Part shown: positions 7,629 to 15,449 of the stretch, piece after piece
Layout of the letters: every line of letters starts with the position of its first letter
How positions within the stretch are numbered: position 1 is the first letter of the stretch
Assembly: GCF_001426505.1 (NCBI RefSeq)
Contig: NZ_LMEV01000017.1
Coordinates: 407,698-451,495 of the forward strand
Source: Variovorax sp. Root473
GTDB lineage: Bacteria; Pseudomonadota; Gammaproteobacteria; Burkholderiales; Burkholderiaceae_C
Direction: 5' to 3'
DNA length: 43,798 bases
Position numbers and translations under genes: made by a program
The notes under the pieces: model-generated
What the model was told of the DNA's origin: nothing
Seen by the model: the letters and a program-made list of their open reading frames with translations, nothing else
Databases searched by the model: none

Positions 7629-8930
7629 ATGCAGCACATCCATGACCTGATCGGCGTCGGATTCGGCCCGTCGAACGTCGCCCTGGCCATCGCACTCGAC
7701 GAGAAGCGCCACGGCAGCAAGCCGCTGGACGCGCTCTTCATCGAGCGCCAGCCCTGCTTCGCCTGGCACCCGAACATGCTGCTGGACCAGGCCCACATGC
7801 AGATCTCGTTCCTGAAGGATCTGGCGACGCTGCGCAACCCGACCAGCCGCTTCACTTTCGTGAACTACCTGCACGAGAAGGGCCGGCTGACGGACTTCAT
7901 CAACCTCAAGAGCTTCTTCCCGAGTCGCCACGAGTTCAACGACTACCTGGGCTGGGCCGCGGGCCAGTTCGAAGATGCGTGCCGCTACGGCGAGGAGGTG
8001 TTCGACGTGCAACCCGAGAAGCAGGGCGGCGAGGTGCAACTGCTGCGCGTGCGCTCACGCGCTGCCGACGGCCGCGTGCAGGAGCGGCTTGCGCGCAATC
8101 TGGTGGTGAGCATCGGCGGCGTGCCCCACATTCCCGAGGGCTTTCGCGGGCTGCGCGACGACCCGCGCGTGTTCCATTCGAGCAGCTACCTGAAGGACAT
8201 GGCGCAGCACCCGCAGGCGCGTCGCATTGCCATCGTCGGCGCCGGCCAGAGCGCAGCGGAGATTTTCATGGACCTGCAGGGGCGCCCCGGCGCACCACAG
8301 GTCGACTTCATCATGCGTGCGCGGTCGATTCGGCCTTCGGACGACAGCCCCTTCGTCAACGAAGTCTTCAATGCAGACTTCACCGACTACATGTACAGCC
8401 AGGGCACCGAGGTGCGCGCCGCGCTGCTCGACGAGTTCGCACAGACGAACTACGCAGTCGCCGACCTCGACCTGATCCAGCAGATCTACAAGGTCTTCTA
8501 CGACCAGAAGGTGGCGCGCGGCATTCGACTGCGCATGCTGCGCCAGCACGACGTGCGCTCGGTCCGCGCCGCGAACGACGGCATCCACCTCACGCTGCTC
8601 GACCGCGACGTGCAGCGCGAGAGCACCGTGCGCTACGACGCGGTGGTGCTCGCCACGGGCTATGCGCGCGACCAGCACAAAGACCTGCTGGCGCCGCTCG
8701 CGCCGTACATCGGCCCCTATGACGTCGACCGCTACTATCGGCTGAAGGCCACGCCCGACTTCCATCCGGGCATCTACCTGCAGGGTGCTTGCGAAGGCAG
8801 CCATGGCCTGAGCGACACGCTGCTGTCGGTGACGTCGGTGCGTACGGGCGAGATCGGCAACGCGTTGCTCGCTGCGCAGTCGCGCGCACGAAGCGCGGTG
8901 CGCGACGCGCCGCAGGCCGTCCAGATCTAG
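7629..8930 (+). CDS. L-ornithine (or L-lysine) N-monooxygenase
   Basis: A 433-residue flavin-dependent N-hydroxylating monooxygenase (PvdA/SidA/IucD family). It makes N5-hydroxyornithine or N6-hydroxylysine for hydroxamate ligands from the amino acid, O2, FAD and NADPH. Visible features are the FAD motif GVGFGPSN (9-16), the NADPH motif IVGAGQSAAE (about 201-210), the late ATGY motif and a C-terminal LSDTLLSVTSVRTGE. Ornithine is favoured because the length and motifs resemble PvdA and a formyltransferase is encoded nearby, but substrate cannot be read off. The ATG at 7629 has AGGAG ten bases upstream. It is 50 bases after the exporter and 3 bases before the small DUF4880-like gene, so all three are probably cotranscribed. 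Confidence 0.95.
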   Translation: MQHIHDLIGVGFGPSNVALAIALDEKRHGSKPLDALFIERQPCFAWHPNMLLDQAHMQISFLKDLATLRNPTSRFTFVNYLHEKGRLTDFINLKSFFPSRHEFNDYLGWAAGQFEDACRYGEEVFDVQPEKQGGEVQLLRVRSRAADGRVQERLARNLVVSIGGVPHIPEGFRGLRDDPRVFHSSSYLKDMAQHPQARRIAIVGAGQSAAEIFMDLQGRPGAPQVDFIMRARSIRPSDDSPFVNEVFNADFTDYMYSQGTEVRAALLDEFAQTNYAVADLDLIQQIYKVFYDQKVARGIRLRMLRQHDVRSVRAANDGIHLTLLDRDVQRESTVRYDAVVLATGYARDQHKDLLAPLAPYIGPYDVDRYYRLKATPDFHPGIYLQGACEGSHGLSDTLLSVTSVRTGEIGNALLAAQSRARSAVRDAPQAVQI

Positions 8931-8933
8931 CCG

Positions 8934-9191
8934 ATGCCTTGGCGCACGGCGATGGCCCGCAGCGCCTCGGTGCCCGCGCAGGCGGCCGTCGACACTGCGT
9001 GGGCGCTGTTCTGCCGTCTGCACGATGCGCCCTCGCGCGAGCGCGCCGATCAGCTCGTGCAGTGGCTCGGCCAGAACCCACGGCACGTGCGTGCGTTCGA
9101 CGAGGCGCTCACGCTGTGGGTGCTGGCGGGTGCCGCGCTGGTGAAGCCCGTGCGCGAAGAGGCGCAGCGCCGCGGCCCCGACCGGCAATAG
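8934..9191 (+). CDS. Small stand-alone FecR N-terminal (DUF4880-like) protein
   Basis: The 85-residue protein resembles only the cytoplasmic N-terminal domain of FecR-type anti-sigma regulators. The pattern is A..WA...RL......RA..L..WL...P.HVRAF.EAL.LW, which DUF4880 domains use to bind ECF sigma factors. It has no transmembrane segment and no periplasmic FecR domain, so it is either a free sigma-interacting fragment or a remnant of a full regulator. The start is 3 bases after the monooxygenase stop, indicating translational coupling. A partner ECF sigma factor is not in the window; siderophore clusters of this group often carry one at their other end. The protein ends cleanly at a stop with no FecR-like coding sequence after it. 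Confidence 0.7.
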   Translation: MPWRTAMARSASVPAQAAVDTAWALFCRLHDAPSRERADQLVQWLGQNPRHVRAFDEALTLWVLAGAALVKPVREEAQRRGPDRQ

Positions 9192-9218
9192 CCGTGCGCC
9201 ACGGGCGTGTCGCCGGGC

Positions 9219-9923
9219 TCAGCCCCGTGCCGGAATCCCCAGCCCCTTCACCACCGCAGGCCGTGCCACGAAGGCTTCGAGCACGCGCGCGACGTTCTTG
9301 AAATCGCTGAAGCCCACCAGGTCGCCAGCCTCGTAGAAGCCGATCAGGTTGCGCACCCACGGGAAGATCGCGATGTCGGCGATGGTGTAGCTGTCGCCCA
9401 TGACCCATGCGCGGTCGGTCAGGTGCTTGTCGAGCACGCCGAGCAGGCGCTTCGACTCGGCCACGTAGCGGTCGCGTGGGCGCTTGTCTTCGTAGGCCTT
9501 GCCGGCGAACTTGTTGAAGAAGCCGAGCTGGCCGAACATCGGACCGATGCCGCCCATCTGGAACATCACCCACTGGATGGTCTCGTAGCGGGCCGCCGCA
9601 TCCTTGGGAATGAACTGACCGGTCTTCTCGGCGAGGTACAGCAGGATCGCGCCCGATTCGAACAGCGCCAGCGGCTGGCCATTCGGGCCGTTCGGGTCGA
9701 GGATGGCGGGGATCTTGTTGTTCGGGTTGAGCGACAGGAATTCCGGCGACATCTGGTCGCTGGTCTCGAAGCTCACGAGGTGCGGCTCGTAGGGCAGGCC
9801 GGTTTCCTCCAGCAGGATCGACACCTTCACGCCGTTGGGCGTGGGCAGCGAATACAGCTGCAGCCGCTCAGGGTGCTGTGCGGGCCATTTCTTCGTGATG
9901 GGGAAGTGCGAGAGGTCGGTCAT
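9219..9923 (-). CDS. Glutathione S-transferase, nu-class (YfcG/YghU-like)
   Basis: The 234-residue protein has a thioredoxin-fold N-terminal domain with the TPNG motif (28-31), characteristic of nu-class and Ure2p-like transferases, and NPNNKIPAI plus ESGAILLYLAEK for the glutathione site. An all-helical C-terminal domain follows (SIADIAIFPWV variant, N-capping box). Family members act as disulfide-bond reductases or peroxidases with two glutathiones. An AAGGAC ribosome site precedes the ATG. It is convergent with the siderophore operon and 63 bases downstream of the LLM oxidoreductase gene on the same strand, so it could be read through from that unit, although nothing shows a shared function. 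Confidence 0.92.
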   Translation of the reverse strand: MTDLSHFPITKKWPAQHPERLQLYSLPTPNGVKVSILLEETGLPYEPHLVSFETSDQMSPEFLSLNPNNKIPAILDPNGPNGQPLALFESGAILLYLAEKTGQFIPKDAAARYETIQWVMFQMGGIGPMFGQLGFFNKFAGKAYEDKRPRDRYVAESKRLLGVLDKHLTDRAWVMGDSYTIADIAIFPWVRNLIGFYEAGDLVGFSDFKNVARVLEAFVARPAVVKGLGIPARG

Positions 9924-9986
9924 GGGGCGGGTCCTTGGAGTCCTTGGGAGAAGGTCGACAACGGCGAGCGCCGGATTCTGCCCGGC

Positions 9987-10949
9987 TCAGGGCGGCGATG
10001 TGCGCGCATGGCCTTGCAGGCGCGGCAGGACCTCGCGGCCGAGCTCGTCGACCACGTCCTGCGCGGGCCGCCGGCTGCTGCGCGAGAGGTTCAGCAGCAC
10101 GTGGGCGACGCCGGCGTCTTCCATGCGGTCGAGGTAGTCGACGAGCGCATGGCGCCCGGCGCGCAGGCCGAGCTCGATGGGCTCGGCGGGTGCGTCGGCA
10201 TCGTCCAGCAGGTCGAGCTGCAACGACTGAACGAAGGGCTTGGCTTCGCCGCTCGCGCGTTCGCGCAGCGCGGTCTGCCACAGGCCGATGCGGCCCTGCT
10301 GGCGCGCTTCGTCGCGGTGGTAGGTGGCCCAGCCGTCGGCGTGGGCGGCGGTCCATTGCAGCGACTGGCGCGCTGAGCCCACCACCAGCATGCCGATGCG
10401 CGCGGCGGGCGCGGCCATGAGGTCGTGGCCGCCGGTGGCCTCGTGCAGTGCGGCGCGCTGGTACGCATCGGGCGAGAGCGCCGAGCGCACGAGGTTCCAG
10501 TGTTCGCGGAAGACGTCGCCGCGCAGCGCGATGTCCTGCTGGAAGATGGCGAACTCGGCCTCGCGGTCGCCCGAGCCCAGGCCGAGGATGAAGCGGTTGT
10601 TCGACAGGCGGTTGAGCGAGAGCGCGGCCTTGGCCACGTGCAGCGGATGGCGCAGCGGCAGCACGGCGGCGGCGGTGCCGAGCGCGATGCGCTGCGTGGC
10701 GGCGGCCAGCGCGGTGAGCCAGATGAAGGGCTCGTCGAGCACCGCGGTTTCTTCGCCCTGCGGCACCATCACGGGCACGTCGCGCGTCCACAGCGCGGCA
10801 AAGCCGAGGGTGTCGGCCAGGCGGGCCAGGTGTAGTTCGATCGCGGGGTCGGCCATCGCCCCGTGCGGGCGCGCCAGCGGCGTCATCAGGCCTAAGGTGA
10901 GGCGCCCGGCGAGCAGCGTCTGCCGGTAGGCGGTGTTGAACGGCGCCAT
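9987..10949 (-). CDS. LLM-class flavin-dependent oxidoreductase (luciferase-like)
   Basis: The 320-residue TIM-barrel protein is of the bacterial luciferase-like F420/FMN family. Recognisable parts are the N-terminal LGLMTPLARP, LADTLGFAALWTRDVP, the central HPLHVAKAALSLNRLSNNRFILGLGSG and the late VGSARQSLQWTAAHADGW. Such enzymes use reduced FMN with O2 or as hydride carriers; the substrate is unknown here. The ATG at 10947-10949 begins the family core. The frame is open further upstream, but that overlaps the TetR coding end. It is 7 bases downstream of the TetR gene, so the two are an operon, divergent from an SDR/ligase operon. A reductase partner for FMN is not visible nearby. Confidence 0.88.
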   Translation of the reverse strand: MAPFNTAYRQTLLAGRLTLGLMTPLARPHGAMADPAIELHLARLADTLGFAALWTRDVPVMVPQGEETAVLDEPFIWLTALAAATQRIALGTAAAVLPLRHPLHVAKAALSLNRLSNNRFILGLGSGDREAEFAIFQQDIALRGDVFREHWNLVRSALSPDAYQRAALHEATGGHDLMAAPAARIGMLVVGSARQSLQWTAAHADGWATYHRDEARQQGRIGLWQTALRERASGEAKPFVQSLQLDLLDDADAPAEPIELGLRAGRHALVDYLDRMEDAGVAHVLLNLSRSSRRPAQDVVDELGREVLPRLQGHARTSPP

Positions 10950-10956
10950 GGCGGCG

Positions 10957-11637
10957 TCAGGCGCGCCGCTTGCGGGAGGACGGCGCGGTGGTTGCGGCGG
11001 GTGCCGCAAACAACCGCTCGATCGACTGCCGCACGTCGGCCTGCATGTCGGCAATGGCCTTCGTGTCGCCCGAGAGGTGCTTGAGCAGCGCCTGCTGGAA
11101 CAGCCCGTCGAAGAGCGCGTAGCAGGCCGAAGGCGGCAGGCCGGGGGCCTGGCCGCAGAGCTCGGCGAAGCGGCTCATGATGCGCCAGATCATGTCTTCG
11201 AGGCTCTTGTCAATCTGCACCACGTCGTCGTGGAACGCGGCTTCGAACAGCGCCTGCGAGCGCAGGTCGTACCAGAGCCGGTGCACGTGGCCTTCGCCCT
11301 GCAGTGTGTCGCCCAGGCTCTGCAGGAAGCCTTCCATGAGTTCGTTGTAGGTGGTGGCGGTGTCGACCGCGTGGTCGTAGCGCGTGACGCAGCGCGCCTT
11401 GTACTGCTTGACGCTGCACACGATCAGGTCGACCTTGTCGCTGAAGTAGTAGTGCAGCACGCCGTGCGAGAACTCGGAGTTCTGCGCAATCTCGCGCAGG
11501 CTGGTGCGCGCGTAGCCGAGCGTGGCCAGCGTGGTGAGGGCGGCTTCGCCAAGCTCGGCGCGGCGCTGCTCGAACTTGTCTGCCGGTGCCTTCTGCACCC
11601 GTCCGGCGTGCTTCTTTACCCGTGAATGAGTGGTCAT
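10957..11637 (-). CDS. TetR-family transcriptional regulator
   Basis: The 226-residue regulator has an N-terminal helix-turn-helix around YARTSLREIAQNSEFSHGVLHYYFSDK, followed by an all-helical ligand domain. The motif GVLHYYFSDKVDLI is the typical TetR recognition-helix end. The start at 11637 (MTTHSRVKK) is preferred over the upstream 11688. It lies divergent to the SDR gene with 203 bases between, which hold a strong promoter and a set of GTCAAG half-sites. Repression of both arms, relieved by an acyl-CoA or aromatic ligand, is inferred from the enzymes nearby. Confidence 0.92.
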   Translation of the reverse strand: MTTHSRVKKHAGRVQKAPADKFEQRRAELGEAALTTLATLGYARTSLREIAQNSEFSHGVLHYYFSDKVDLIVCSVKQYKARCVTRYDHAVDTATTYNELMEGFLQSLGDTLQGEGHVHRLWYDLRSQALFEAAFHDDVVQIDKSLEDMIWRIMSRFAELCGQAPGLPPSACYALFDGLFQQALLKHLSGDTKAIADMQADVRQSIERLFAAPAATTAPSSRKRRA

Positions 11638-11756
11638 TTCTAGCCAGGCCGCAGAGTGCCGGCCGCTGTGTTTTCCTGGTGATTGCAAACCATAGCACGC
11701 GGCGTGGGAAAGCCCTCGTACATGCGCTCCAGAGGCATTTTACGGAATTTGGTCAG

Positions 11757-11800
11757 TCGTCAAGAAAAGTCTTGACACTCGTCAAGTCGATTTCTAGCAT
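11757..11800 (+). promoter_or_regulatory. Promoter and candidate TetR operator of the SDR/ligase operon
   Basis: TTGACA (11772-11777) and TAGCAT (11795-11800), 17 bases apart, form a good sigma-70 promoter facing the SDR gene. The half-site GTCAAG occurs at 11759-11764 and 11781-11786, and its complement CTTGAC at 11771-11776. Together they make two overlapping inverted repeats (GTCAAG-6-CTTGAC and CTTGAC-4-GTCAAG) across the -35. A repressor bound here would block the promoter. Confidence 0.7.
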
Positions 11801-11840
11801 GGCCGCTCCATCTCATAAACATATTCACAGGAGACAAGTG

Positions 11841-12644
11841 ATGGCCAAGTTCGACTTGACGGGGCGCAAGGCCCTGGTGACGGGTGGTGCGCGCGGCATC
11901 GGCGCGGGCATTGCCCAGGCGCTGGCGCAGGCGGGGGCGTCGGTGATGATCGGCGACGTGCTCGCCGACCTGGGGAAGGAGACCGCGCAGCGGCTCTCGG
12001 CCGAAGGAGCCAAGGTGGGCTTCGTCCCGCTCGACGTCACGAAGGACGGCGACTGGGCAGCTGCCACCGGGGCCACGGTGGAGGCGCTCGGCGGCTTCGA
12101 CATTCTGGTCAACAACGCTGGCATCGAGATCACCTCGCTGGTGATCGACGTCGAAGGCGACGACCTGCGCCGCATGCTCGACGTGAATGTGGCCGGCACG
12201 TTGCTGGGCATGAAGCATGCGTTTCGCGCGATGCGCCCCGGCGGCAGCGCAGGCGGCGGCGGGGCGGTGGTCAACATCGCGTCGGTCGCGGCCACCATTG
12301 CGTTCCCCGCCATTGCCGGCTACTCGGCGACCAAGTCGGCGGTCGACCGTGCCACGCGCGTGGCGGCCATGGAGTCCGGCAAGCTGGGCTACGGCGTGCG
12401 CGTCAACTGCATCTATCCCGGTCTCGTGCCTACCGACATGGGCATGAAGCTCGCCAACGACATCGTGGCCGCGGGGCTTGCGCCCAGCGTCGAGGCCGCC
12501 GTGGGCGACGTCATCGGCCAGACGCCGCTGGGCCGCCTCGGCGAGATCGGCGACATGGCCGACGTGGTGGTCTTCCTCTGCTCCGACGCTGCCCGGTTCA
12601 TCACCGGCGCGGGCCTCGCGGTCGACGGCGGCATGGGCATGTGA
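11841..12644 (+). CDS. SDR-family NAD(P)-dependent oxidoreductase
   Basis: A 267-residue classical short-chain dehydrogenase. The cofactor motif TGGARGIG is at 14-21 and NNAG near 91-94; the catalytic Ser148, Tyr161 and Lys165 lie in NIASV and YSATK. It ends with the usual FITGAGLAVDGGMGM segment. Such enzymes interconvert a hydroxyl and a keto group. It begins an operon with a saccharopine-dehydrogenase-like protein and an acyl-CoA synthetase. AGGAG lies 7 bases before the ATG. The longer open frame upstream to 11586 runs through the promoter and is not used. The substrate is unknown; 3-hydroxyacyl-CoA or an alicyclic alcohol would fit the neighbours. Confidence 0.93.
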   Translation: MAKFDLTGRKALVTGGARGIGAGIAQALAQAGASVMIGDVLADLGKETAQRLSAEGAKVGFVPLDVTKDGDWAAATGATVEALGGFDILVNNAGIEITSLVIDVEGDDLRRMLDVNVAGTLLGMKHAFRAMRPGGSAGGGGAVVNIASVAATIAFPAIAGYSATKSAVDRATRVAAMESGKLGYGVRVNCIYPGLVPTDMGMKLANDIVAAGLAPSVEAAVGDVIGQTPLGRLGEIGDMADVVVFLCSDAARFITGAGLAVDGGMGM

Positions 12645-12667
12645 GCGATCAGCAAGGAGCAAGAAAC

Positions 12668-13804
12668 ATGAGCAGCAGCAAGAAGAAACCCGTCATCGTC
12701 TACGGCGCTTCCGGCTACACCGGGCGCCTGGTGTGCGAGTACCTGCGCGAGTACCACATCCCCTTCATCGCAGCAGGCCGCAGTGCACAGAAGCTCGAAG
12801 CGGCGATGAAGTCGAACGTGCCCGGCATCGAGACCGCCGACTACGAAGTGGTCGAGGTCGCGCACACGGTCGAGGCGCTCACCGAGCTCTTCGCCGGCGC
12901 CTCGGTGGTGCTCAACACGGTGGGGCCGTTCGCCAGGTTCGGCCCCGAGGTGGTCGATGCCTGCCTGGCCGCCGGCTGCCACTACACCGACACCACCGGC
13001 GAGCAAGACTGGCTCATTACGCTCGACCAGCAGTACGGCGCCAAGTTCGCCGCTGCGGGCCTGTTGCTCTCGCCCGGCCTGGCGCAGATGTACACCACCG
13101 GCGAAATCGCCGCGCAGCTGTGCCTGGAAACACCGGGCCTGGACACGCTCGACATCGCCGTGTTCTGGGGCGGCAGCCCGACCATCGCATCGACGCAGAC
13201 CATCCTGGTGAACGCCGCCACGTCGAAGGCCTTCTTCCTCGAGCAGAACCAGTACGTCGAGTGGCAACCCGACGCGGGCCTGTACCACCTGTCGATTCCG
13301 GGCCAGCACGAAGCCGCATTGGCGCTCCCCTGGGGCGGCACCTCGCACCCCGTGTGGTTCAAGCGCGATCCGCGCGTGGCCAACGTGAAGGTGCTCGGCG
13401 GCGTCTTCAACAAGCCGCTAATGATGGGCGTGCCGCAGATCGTGGCCGCCGCGCTCAAGGCCACCGAAGGCATGAACGACGAAGACCGCTATGCCGCGCT
13501 CGCGCAGACGGCGGCAGGCGTGATGAACACCATGCCGCCGCGCGAGAACCCGCGCATCAACAAGTCGGTCGATTCTGTGCATGCCTCCGGTCCGCTGGGC
13601 CGCGCGCACTGCGTGATCTTCGGCAACTGCAACTACAAGCAGACCGGCCTGCTGCAGGCCTACGCTGCGGCCTCGCTGCTGCAGCAGGCACCGCGCCGCG
13701 CCGGCTTTGCCTCGGGCTGCCAGGCCTTCGGGCACCGCGAGCTGCTGGGGGCGCTGCGCAGCTTCGGGCTGGTGCAGGAACCCGTGCTCACGCGGATGGG
13801 CTGA
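12668..13804 (+). CDS. Saccharopine-dehydrogenase-family oxidoreductase
   Basis: The 378-residue protein has an N-terminal Rossmann motif VIVYGASGYTGRLVCEYL (about 8-25) and the family hallmark NTVGPFARFGPEVVDACLAAG. The latter is shared by saccharopine dehydrogenase-like proteins and by the mycobacterial trans-acting enoyl reductases. A lysine-pathway role is unlikely because the neighbours are an SDR and an acyl-CoA ligase; reduction of an acyl-chain or ring double bond is an inference. AAGGAG lies 8 bases upstream of the ATG. It starts 23 bases after the SDR stop and ends 5 bases before the ligase. Confidence 0.85.
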   Translation: MSSSKKKPVIVYGASGYTGRLVCEYLREYHIPFIAAGRSAQKLEAAMKSNVPGIETADYEVVEVAHTVEALTELFAGASVVLNTVGPFARFGPEVVDACLAAGCHYTDTTGEQDWLITLDQQYGAKFAAAGLLLSPGLAQMYTTGEIAAQLCLETPGLDTLDIAVFWGGSPTIASTQTILVNAATSKAFFLEQNQYVEWQPDAGLYHLSIPGQHEAALALPWGGTSHPVWFKRDPRVANVKVLGGVFNKPLMMGVPQIVAAALKATEGMNDEDRYAALAQTAAGVMNTMPPRENPRINKSVDSVHASGPLGRAHCVIFGNCNYKQTGLLQAYAAASLLQQAPRRAGFASGCQAFGHRELLGALRSFGLVQEPVLTRMG

Positions 13805-13809
13805 CGCGC

Positions 13810-15357
13810 ATGCGCCTCGTCGACTACCTCGACAAAGGCGCCCAGCAGGGCGCCGATTCGCCGTGCCTCACCATGGGCGACGCCGACCTGAGCTACGGCC
13901 AGGTGCAACGCATCAGCTGGCGCGTGGCGCGCGGCCTGCAGCGCGCCGGCATTCAGCCCGGGGACAAGGTGGCGGTGCTCTCGAGCAACGACGCCCTGGC
14001 CTTCGCCACGGTGTTCGGCATCTCGCGTGCCGGTGGCGTGTGGTGCCCGATCAACCCGCGCAACGAGGCCAGCGAGAACGCCTTCGTGCTCGATGCCTTC
14101 GATTGCGCGTGCCTCGTGTTCCACAGCAATTACGCGCCGATGGTCGAGCAGATGCGCGCGCAGCTGCCGCAACTGAAGGCGCTGGTGTGCCTCGACCAAC
14201 CGCAGGCCTTCGCGCCCGCCATGGATGAATGGCTCGACGGGCTGGACGATGCGCCGATCGACATCGCGCCGACCGACGACGTGGCCATGATCGCCGGCAC
14301 CGGCGGCACCACCGGCCAGCCCAAGGGCGTGATGCTCTCGGGCAGCAACCTGGAGGCCATGTCGGCGCTGACCCTCATGGGCTACCCGTTCGAAGGCCGG
14401 CCCGTGTATCTGGCGCTCGCGCCGCTCACGCATGCGGCCGGCGTGCTGTGCCTGCCCGTGATGGCGCTGGGCGGGCGCGTGGTCATCATGCCCAAGCCCG
14501 ACCTGGGCGAGTTCCTCGCGCTCATCGAGCGCCGGCGCGTCACCCACACCTTCCTGCCGCCGACGCTGATCTACATGCTGTTGCAGCACCCGGAGCTGGC
14601 GCAGACGAAGCGCGACTCGCTGCAGTGCTTCTGGTATGGCGCCGCGCCCATGTCGGCCGCGCGGCTCGAGGAGGCGCTCGACAGGATCGGCCCCGTCATG
14701 GCGCAGCTCTTCGGCCAGACCGAGGCGCCGATGATGGTGTCGATGATGCCGCCCAAGGACCATTTCAACGCCGACGGTTCGGTCGCGCGTCAGCGCCTCG
14801 CTTCGGCGGGGCGGCCGGGGCCCCTCGTACAGGTCGGCATCATGGACGGCGAGGGCGCTTTGGTGCCCACAGGCGAGAGCGGCGAGATCGTGGTGCGCGG
14901 CTCGCTCGTGATGCGCGGTTACTACAAGAATCCGCAGGCCACCAAGGAAGCCTCGCGCCATGGGTGGCATCGCACGGGCGACATCGGCTACCTCGACGGT
15001 GACGGCTTCCTGTACATCGTCGACCGCGCCAAGGACATGATCATCTCGGGCGGCTTCAACGTCTACTCGGCCGAAGTGGAGCAGGTGCTGATGCAGCATC
15101 CCGACGTGCAGGACAGCGCGGTCGTCGGCCTGCCCGACGAGAAATGGGGCGAGCGCGTGGTGGCCGTGCTGCAGCTGCATGCGGGCCGCAGCGTCGATGC
15201 CGAGGCGATCAAGGCCTTCGTCAAGTCGCGCCTTGGCAGCGTGAAGGCGCCCAAGCAGGTCGAGGTGTGGGGCGACCTGCCGCGCTCCAAGGTCGGCAAG
15301 GTGCTCAAGAAGGAAGTGCGTGCCTCGCTGCTGCAGAAGCTGCAGCCGCCGGCTTGA
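13810..15357 (+). CDS. AMP-dependent acyl-CoA synthetase/ligase
   Basis: A 515-residue ANL-superfamily ligase that activates a carboxylic acid to acyl-AMP and then the CoA thioester. The P-loop motif IAGTGGTTGQPKGV is at 161-174, then FGQTEAPM, GWHRTGDIGYLD, the hinge VDRAKDMIISGGFNVYSAEVE and PRSKVGKVLKK with the catalytic Lys497. The length matches medium-chain or aryl acid ligases. The ATG at 13810 is 5 bases after the preceding stop and has no clear ribosome site, implying coupling. It is the last gene of the SDR operon. The start residue MRLVDYLDKG fits the family. Confidence 0.93.
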   Translation: MRLVDYLDKGAQQGADSPCLTMGDADLSYGQVQRISWRVARGLQRAGIQPGDKVAVLSSNDALAFATVFGISRAGGVWCPINPRNEASENAFVLDAFDCACLVFHSNYAPMVEQMRAQLPQLKALVCLDQPQAFAPAMDEWLDGLDDAPIDIAPTDDVAMIAGTGGTTGQPKGVMLSGSNLEAMSALTLMGYPFEGRPVYLALAPLTHAAGVLCLPVMALGGRVVIMPKPDLGEFLALIERRRVTHTFLPPTLIYMLLQHPELAQTKRDSLQCFWYGAAPMSAARLEEALDRIGPVMAQLFGQTEAPMMVSMMPPKDHFNADGSVARQRLASAGRPGPLVQVGIMDGEGALVPTGESGEIVVRGSLVMRGYYKNPQATKEASRHGWHRTGDIGYLDGDGFLYIVDRAKDMIISGGFNVYSAEVEQVLMQHPDVQDSAVVGLPDEKWGERVVAVLQLHAGRSVDAEAIKAFVKSRLGSVKAPKQVEVWGDLPRSKVGKVLKKEVRASLLQKLQPPA

Positions 15358-15449
15358 TTCAGTCGCGCTGGTGAGCAACTGGCACCGCCAGCCGGTCTTG
15401 CGAAGAACGGCTATGCGGCGCCTAGAGGGCCGGGCCGTATCAGGCCATG

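Noticed and set aside
5446..7695. 749-codon open frame on the minus strand across the exporter gene
   Set aside because: The exporter on the plus strand shows all ABC motifs. The antisense frame has none.
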